DNA of 64,000 nucleotides from Chryseobacterium piscicola (GTDB taxonomy: Bacteria; Bacteroidota; Bacteroidia; Flavobacteriales; Weeksellaceae), in contig NZ_FTOJ01000001.1 in assembly GCF_900156685.1 (NCBI RefSeq), positions 434,001 through 498,000 on the forward strand, in the 5' to 3' direction. Positions 60,911 through 64,000 of the stretch are shown one piece after another. The notes under the pieces are model-generated. The model ran no database searches. It worked only from the letters and a program-made list of their open reading frames with translations, and was not told the DNA's origin. Position numbers and translations under genes: made by a program. Within the stretch, counting starts at the first letter, position 1. Each line of letters opens with the position of its first letter.

Positions 60911-61864
60911 ATGAAGAAAGTTTATCTGATTATATCTGCTTATAATGAAGAAGAAAATCTAGCTGTGCTGCACGCTGGTCTTCATGAAGAATTGAATAAA
61001 ATTTCTTTTGAAGACTACGAATTGGTTTTTGTGAATGACGGTTCTAGAGACCAGACCCTTCAGGTTTTAAAAAATTTACAGAAAAGTGATTCGCATATTA
61101 CCATCATCAACCAATCTAAAAATTTCGGTCACGAAATGGCAATGACGGCAGGATTGAACTATGTAGCCCAGCATAATAAAGAAAAAGAATTTGCAATACT
61201 TTTTATGGATGCCGATTTGCAGCACCCACCAGCAATGGCCGCAGAAATGATTCAAAAATGGCTCGAAGGCTACAAGTTGGTGCTTACACAGCGAACAGAT
61301 AATGAAGATAAAGGTTTGAAATACAGAATTTTGGGAAATTCATATTATAAAATTCTCAACTTTCTTTCGGATGTTAAAATCCCCCGCAACATGCCGGATT
61401 TCAGGCTTTTAGATAAAAAATATGTAATCTGGATCAACCAGCTGAATGAGACAGACAGAATGTTCCGAGGAATGCTTTCTTTGGTGGGTCTTCAGGATGC
61501 TTTGATTTTAGAGTTTACAGCTCCCAAAAGATTTGCCGGGACTTCAAAATATAATTTCTTAAAACTATATAAGTTGGCAATAGACAGCGTGATTCAATTT
61601 TCTGTAAAACCTTTGAGGCTAGCAACTCTTTTGGGATTTTTCGGGTGTTTTGGATCTGTTTTGTTTTTGGCATTTTCTATTTATACAAGCCATGTAAATA
61701 ATGAACCCAAGACTGGTTTTCTTACTTTGCTTTCGGTAATGATATTTTTCTGTTCTTTGATTATGCTTTTTTTAGGAATTTTAGGAGAGTATATTGGAAG
61801 AATTCATATAGAAGTAAAAAACAGACCGCTGTATTTTAATGAAATTATTAAAAATGAAGACTAA
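60911..61864 (+). CDS. GtrB/DPM1-like polyprenyl-phosphate glycosyltransferase
   Basis: A 317-residue GT2 enzyme: LIISAYNEEENL, VFVNDGSRDQT and the DxD motif MDADLQHPP, then two C-terminal membrane helices (about 230-255 and 268-293). This architecture belongs to enzymes that load a sugar onto a polyprenyl phosphate carrier. I chose ATG 60911; the frame to 60902 begins with TTG. The next gene starts inside it, so lipid-linked sugar and the membrane protein are probably made together. Confidence 0.9.
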   Translation: MKKVYLIISAYNEEENLAVLHAGLHEELNKISFEDYELVFVNDGSRDQTLQVLKNLQKSDSHITIINQSKNFGHEMAMTAGLNYVAQHNKEKEFAILFMDADLQHPPAMAAEMIQKWLEGYKLVLTQRTDNEDKGLKYRILGNSYYKILNFLSDVKIPRNMPDFRLLDKKYVIWINQLNETDRMFRGMLSLVGLQDALILEFTAPKRFAGTSKYNFLKLYKLAIDSVIQFSVKPLRLATLLGFFGCFGSVLFLAFSIYTSHVNNEPKTGFLTLLSVMIFFCSLIMLFLGILGEYIGRIHIEVKNRPLYFNEIIKNED

Positions 61865-63200
61865 ATTTTTACCTTTATTTTTAATTGTTCTTATCAATAT
61901 AGGATTTCTACTAAGTCTGTATTGGTTTCCGGTTACCCGAGATGAATTTTATTATCTTGATAAATCTCAATTGCCTTATGTCTTTTCTGAATATTGGACG
62001 AGCTACAATTACGTAAACCCAAGAATCGGACAGTTTTTTCTAAATATTGTCGCTCGGAGCAAAATATTGAAAGTTATATTTGGATTGCTACTTTTCAACG
62101 GATTTTTGTGGGCTTTATTTGCCAATGTTTTCAGACGATTTCCAAAAATTTCTCATAAAGAAGATGCATGGAAATTTTTGATTCTAACTGCAGCTTTTAT
62201 TTTTTTAATAAATTATTTTGGGGAATTGTTTTATTACAGCCCGTTTGCGACCAACTATACTTTTACACATGTGCTGTATTTGCTGTATTTGTTTGTGATG
62301 ACAGAATACTTTATTTTTCAACGGAATGTATTGCCGAAATCTGCTTTGAAGATTGTTTTACTCTGTTTTGTAGCATTTGTAACAGGAATGGGCAATGAGC
62401 ATGTACCACCTATTCTTTTGCTTTTTTCAGGGGTTTGCGGTGTTGTATTTATCTTTAAAAACAAGAAGCTTCCTGATTTCAACATTATAGCAATTAATAT
62501 CTCAGTAGCAACGGGTTATTTGGCATTGTTTTTTGCTCCGGCGAATGCGGTGAAATATAAAACTGCTGGTAAGACTCAGTATGGTTTTAGTTGGGAAGAT
62601 TATTCTTCTACCTTTGTAATGATATTTAAGTATTTTTATCATTACAATTTGATATTGATTATCGTTGTTATTGTTTCTTTTTTGATCGCTTTGTACCTGC
62701 TGAGTAGAAGGGTTTTGGATAGAGAAAATAAAATTTTAATCGCTAGTTATATTTCGTTGGCAGGATTGGCAATATTGGTGATATCATATTCACCACTTAT
62801 TGGCACAAGACTTATGTTTTTCTCAACGACAATGTTGATTATTCTGGTGTGTTTCTTATTCAAAAATTTGATCAAATGTATCGATTTCAATAAAAATGTT
62901 TTAAAAATCTCGTCCTCTGTTTGGTTGCTGGTCTATTTCGTTTTTAGTACTATAGTATGCTACAATGCAAATGAGATTTATAATAATTTTTATAATGAGA
63001 TTTCACAAAAAGCTAAAATCTCAAAAGATGTTATTTTGGATGAAGAATTAAACTATTTCGACCAAAACTTCCCTACATTCAATAGAAAAGTTTTGCTAGA
63101 AAGTGGAAATGAATATGTTGATAAGGAAGTGAAAAATAAAACAGCTGAAGAAAAAAATATTATCTTGCATTTTAATTTAAAAACCCTTTCTCATAAGTAA
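61854..63200 (+). CDS. Multi-pass membrane protein, possible GT-C glycosyltransferase
   Basis: A 448-residue protein with about 10-12 membrane helices. The first extracytoplasmic loop carries an acidic pair (Asp30-Glu31 in TRDEFYY), where GT-C glycosyltransferases have their catalytic acid. It resembles the DUF6056 type of Bacteroidetes polysaccharide loci as far as I can judge. It overlaps the GtrB-like gene by 11 bases, consistent with using its polyprenyl-linked sugar outside the membrane. An in-frame ATG at 61839 is an alternative start. Confidence 0.75.
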   Translation: MKTKFLPLFLIVLINIGFLLSLYWFPVTRDEFYYLDKSQLPYVFSEYWTSYNYVNPRIGQFFLNIVARSKILKVIFGLLLFNGFLWALFANVFRRFPKISHKEDAWKFLILTAAFIFLINYFGELFYYSPFATNYTFTHVLYLLYLFVMTEYFIFQRNVLPKSALKIVLLCFVAFVTGMGNEHVPPILLLFSGVCGVVFIFKNKKLPDFNIIAINISVATGYLALFFAPANAVKYKTAGKTQYGFSWEDYSSTFVMIFKYFYHYNLILIIVVIVSFLIALYLLSRRVLDRENKILIASYISLAGLAILVISYSPLIGTRLMFFSTTMLIILVCFLFKNLIKCIDFNKNVLKISSSVWLLVYFVFSTIVCYNANEIYNNFYNEISQKAKISKDVILDEELNYFDQNFPTFNRKVLLESGNEYVDKEVKNKTAEEKNIILHFNLKTLSHK

Positions 63201-63210
63201 ATTGAATAAC

Positions 63211-63555
63211 ATGCTCATTACAAATGCAGATAATTTATGATGGTCTAGAGGTATCAACAAAGAAATTCTCCTCGCAAGCAAGTACTGATATTTTAAGTAC
63301 AATCTTATAACAGCACGTTTTTCTAATATTATCAAACTATTCCTCCTAAAATATTTTAATTCTAATAAAAATGAAATTGATTTTCACACAATTTTAAATA
63401 TTGGTGAAATTAAATCTCAAAACCTCTTCACCTATTGGCAAGCACAACAAGGGAAAAAAATTGTAGTGATGCTACACCTATCTTTGATTCAGTTAAATGA
63501 TAATCTTGATAGTCTCGATCCGATAATTTTTATATTTTTTACTTCAGATTTCTAA
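63211..63555 (+). pseudogene. Decayed gene with two in-frame TGA codons
   Basis: Starting at ATG 63211, 10 bases after the previous stop, one frame stays open for 114 codons to TAA at 63553-63555 except for TGA at 63238-63240 and 63286-63288. The translation is protein-like (SRGINKEILLASKY, LNIGEIKSQNLFTYWQAQQG). FTYWQAQQG recalls the start of GT32/capsular-synthesis glycosyltransferases, weakly. Most likely the remnant of a glycosyltransferase at the operon end. This is the only content of the 389 bases between 63201 and 63589. Confidence 0.5.
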
Positions 63556-63589
63556 AAAAAAGAATTTAAACTTTGTTTTGATTAAAAAA

Positions 63590-64000
63590 TTAAAATAACT
63601 CATTCCTGAAATTTATATTGTAAAGGCCTGATCTTATACTTTTAAAATCTGTAAGTAAATACTTGGCAATCATTCCCCATTTTTTCAAAAGAGGAGCTTG
63701 GGCAATTTCCCAGCTTCTGTGGGTTCTTTTGATGTGAAGTTGTATGTCTTCAGACATCGTTTTCTCGCTTTGAGCCCACTCATTTACTGCCCTCCACAAT
63801 AGTACTCTGGTGTTGGAAGGCTTTACTTTATTAGAATCTACTTGGGTAATTCTGTTGCTCTCGTGTACGCCTCTCATTGCAACGGCTTGGTCTAAGATTC
63901 CTGGATAAAAATTGAGGTAATATGAACTTCTGAACAAAAGCTCAGTATCCTGATGCAGTCTTAAATGAGTTTTAAATAACGGCTTTACCTTTTCAATCAG
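63590..64000 (-). CDS. Glycosyltransferase family 2, C-terminal part (cut by window end)
   Basis: The reading frame is open to the last base of the window, so the N-terminal catalytic part lies outside. The visible 136 residues have the end typical of a common GT2 group in Bacteroidetes surface-polysaccharide loci: HQDTELLFRSSYYLNFYPG followed by AVAMRGVHESNRIT. The ATG-less start near 63937 is internal. It converges on the decayed gene, with no terminator visible between them. The locus clearly continues beyond 64000. Confidence 0.82.
   Translation of the reverse strand: MIEKVKPLFKTHLRLHQDTELLFRSSYYLNFYPGILDQAVAMRGVHESNRITQVDSNKVKPSNTRVLLWRAVNEWAQSEKTMSEDIQLHIKRTHRSWEIAQAPLLKKWGMIAKYLLTDFKSIRSGLYNINFRNELF

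Noticed and set aside
63211-63555. Reading the two TGA codons as selenocysteine or as reassigned tryptophan
   Set aside because: TGG is used for tryptophan throughout the window, all other genes stop normally, and no selenocysteine machinery or insertion element is visible. Gene decay is simpler.

Overview
The window looks like chromosomal DNA of a Flavobacteriia member close to Chryseobacterium (Weeksellaceae). The DNA is AT-rich, start codons lack Shine-Dalgarno sequences, and many genes are preceded by the Bacteroidetes -7 box TAnnTTTG. Lineage markers are an exosortase XrtF pair, four proteins with a type IX secretion (T9SS) type B sorting domain, a SusC/SusD pair, several TonB-dependent receptors and a Bacteroidetes-type GH3 enzyme. 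I saw no tRNA, rRNA, CRISPR array, prophage or insertion sequence.

Layout. 1-2.7 kb: Crp/Fnr-family regulator, panB, a small membrane protein and an RluA-type pseudouridine synthase. 2.8-11.2 kb: outer-membrane barrel protein, a GC-rich intergenic element resembling the Flavo-1 RNA motif, a secreted endonuclease/exonuclease/phosphatase, and divergent from it a TonB receptor plus a DUF5689 lipoprotein. 11.5-15.4 kb: minus-strand run of DUF6702 protein, LOG-family protein, MurU-like nucleotidyltransferase, stand-alone RapZ C-terminal domain and AmgK-like sugar kinase, a probable cell-wall recycling set. 15.4-16.4 kb: xrtF and its membrane partner. 16.7-26.5 kb: lipoprotein, cation diffusion facilitator, asd, a four-helix-bundle (IVP) gene, a small membrane protein, a TonB receptor, nadC, an unlisted 41-codon ORF coupled to nadC, nadB and a nitroreductase. 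26.6-38.1 kb: four long T9SS type B surface proteins in two pairs on either side of rnhA and dnaB. 38.2-45.6 kb: MFS transporter, lipoprotein, GH3 enzyme, a small basic secreted protein and mfd. 46-52 kb: SusC/SusD and a lipoprotein behind a LacI-type palindrome. 52-55.4 kb: pth, then carbonic anhydrase, a small exported protein and a SulP transporter. 55.6-64 kb: surface-polysaccharide locus with glycosyltransferases, acyltransferases, a methyltransferase, a GtrB-like/GT-C-like pair, a decayed gene and a glycosyltransferase cut by the window end.

Working together: the carbonic anhydrase-SulP operon probably handles bicarbonate. AmgK, MurU and the RapZ domain probably salvage and sense amino sugars of peptidoglycan. 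The nuclease, TonB receptor and DUF5689 lipoprotein may scavenge nucleic acid or phosphate. The most notable structure is the T9SS array: N-terminal halves pair by neighbourhood (lectin with lectin, PPC-like with PPC-like), but C-terminal halves pair crosswise, which suggests recombination or gene conversion. Other observations are a recurring -7 box 3-4 bases from the start codon (possible leaderless mRNAs), a terminator-like hairpin in the mfd leader, and paired inverted repeats before one TonB receptor.
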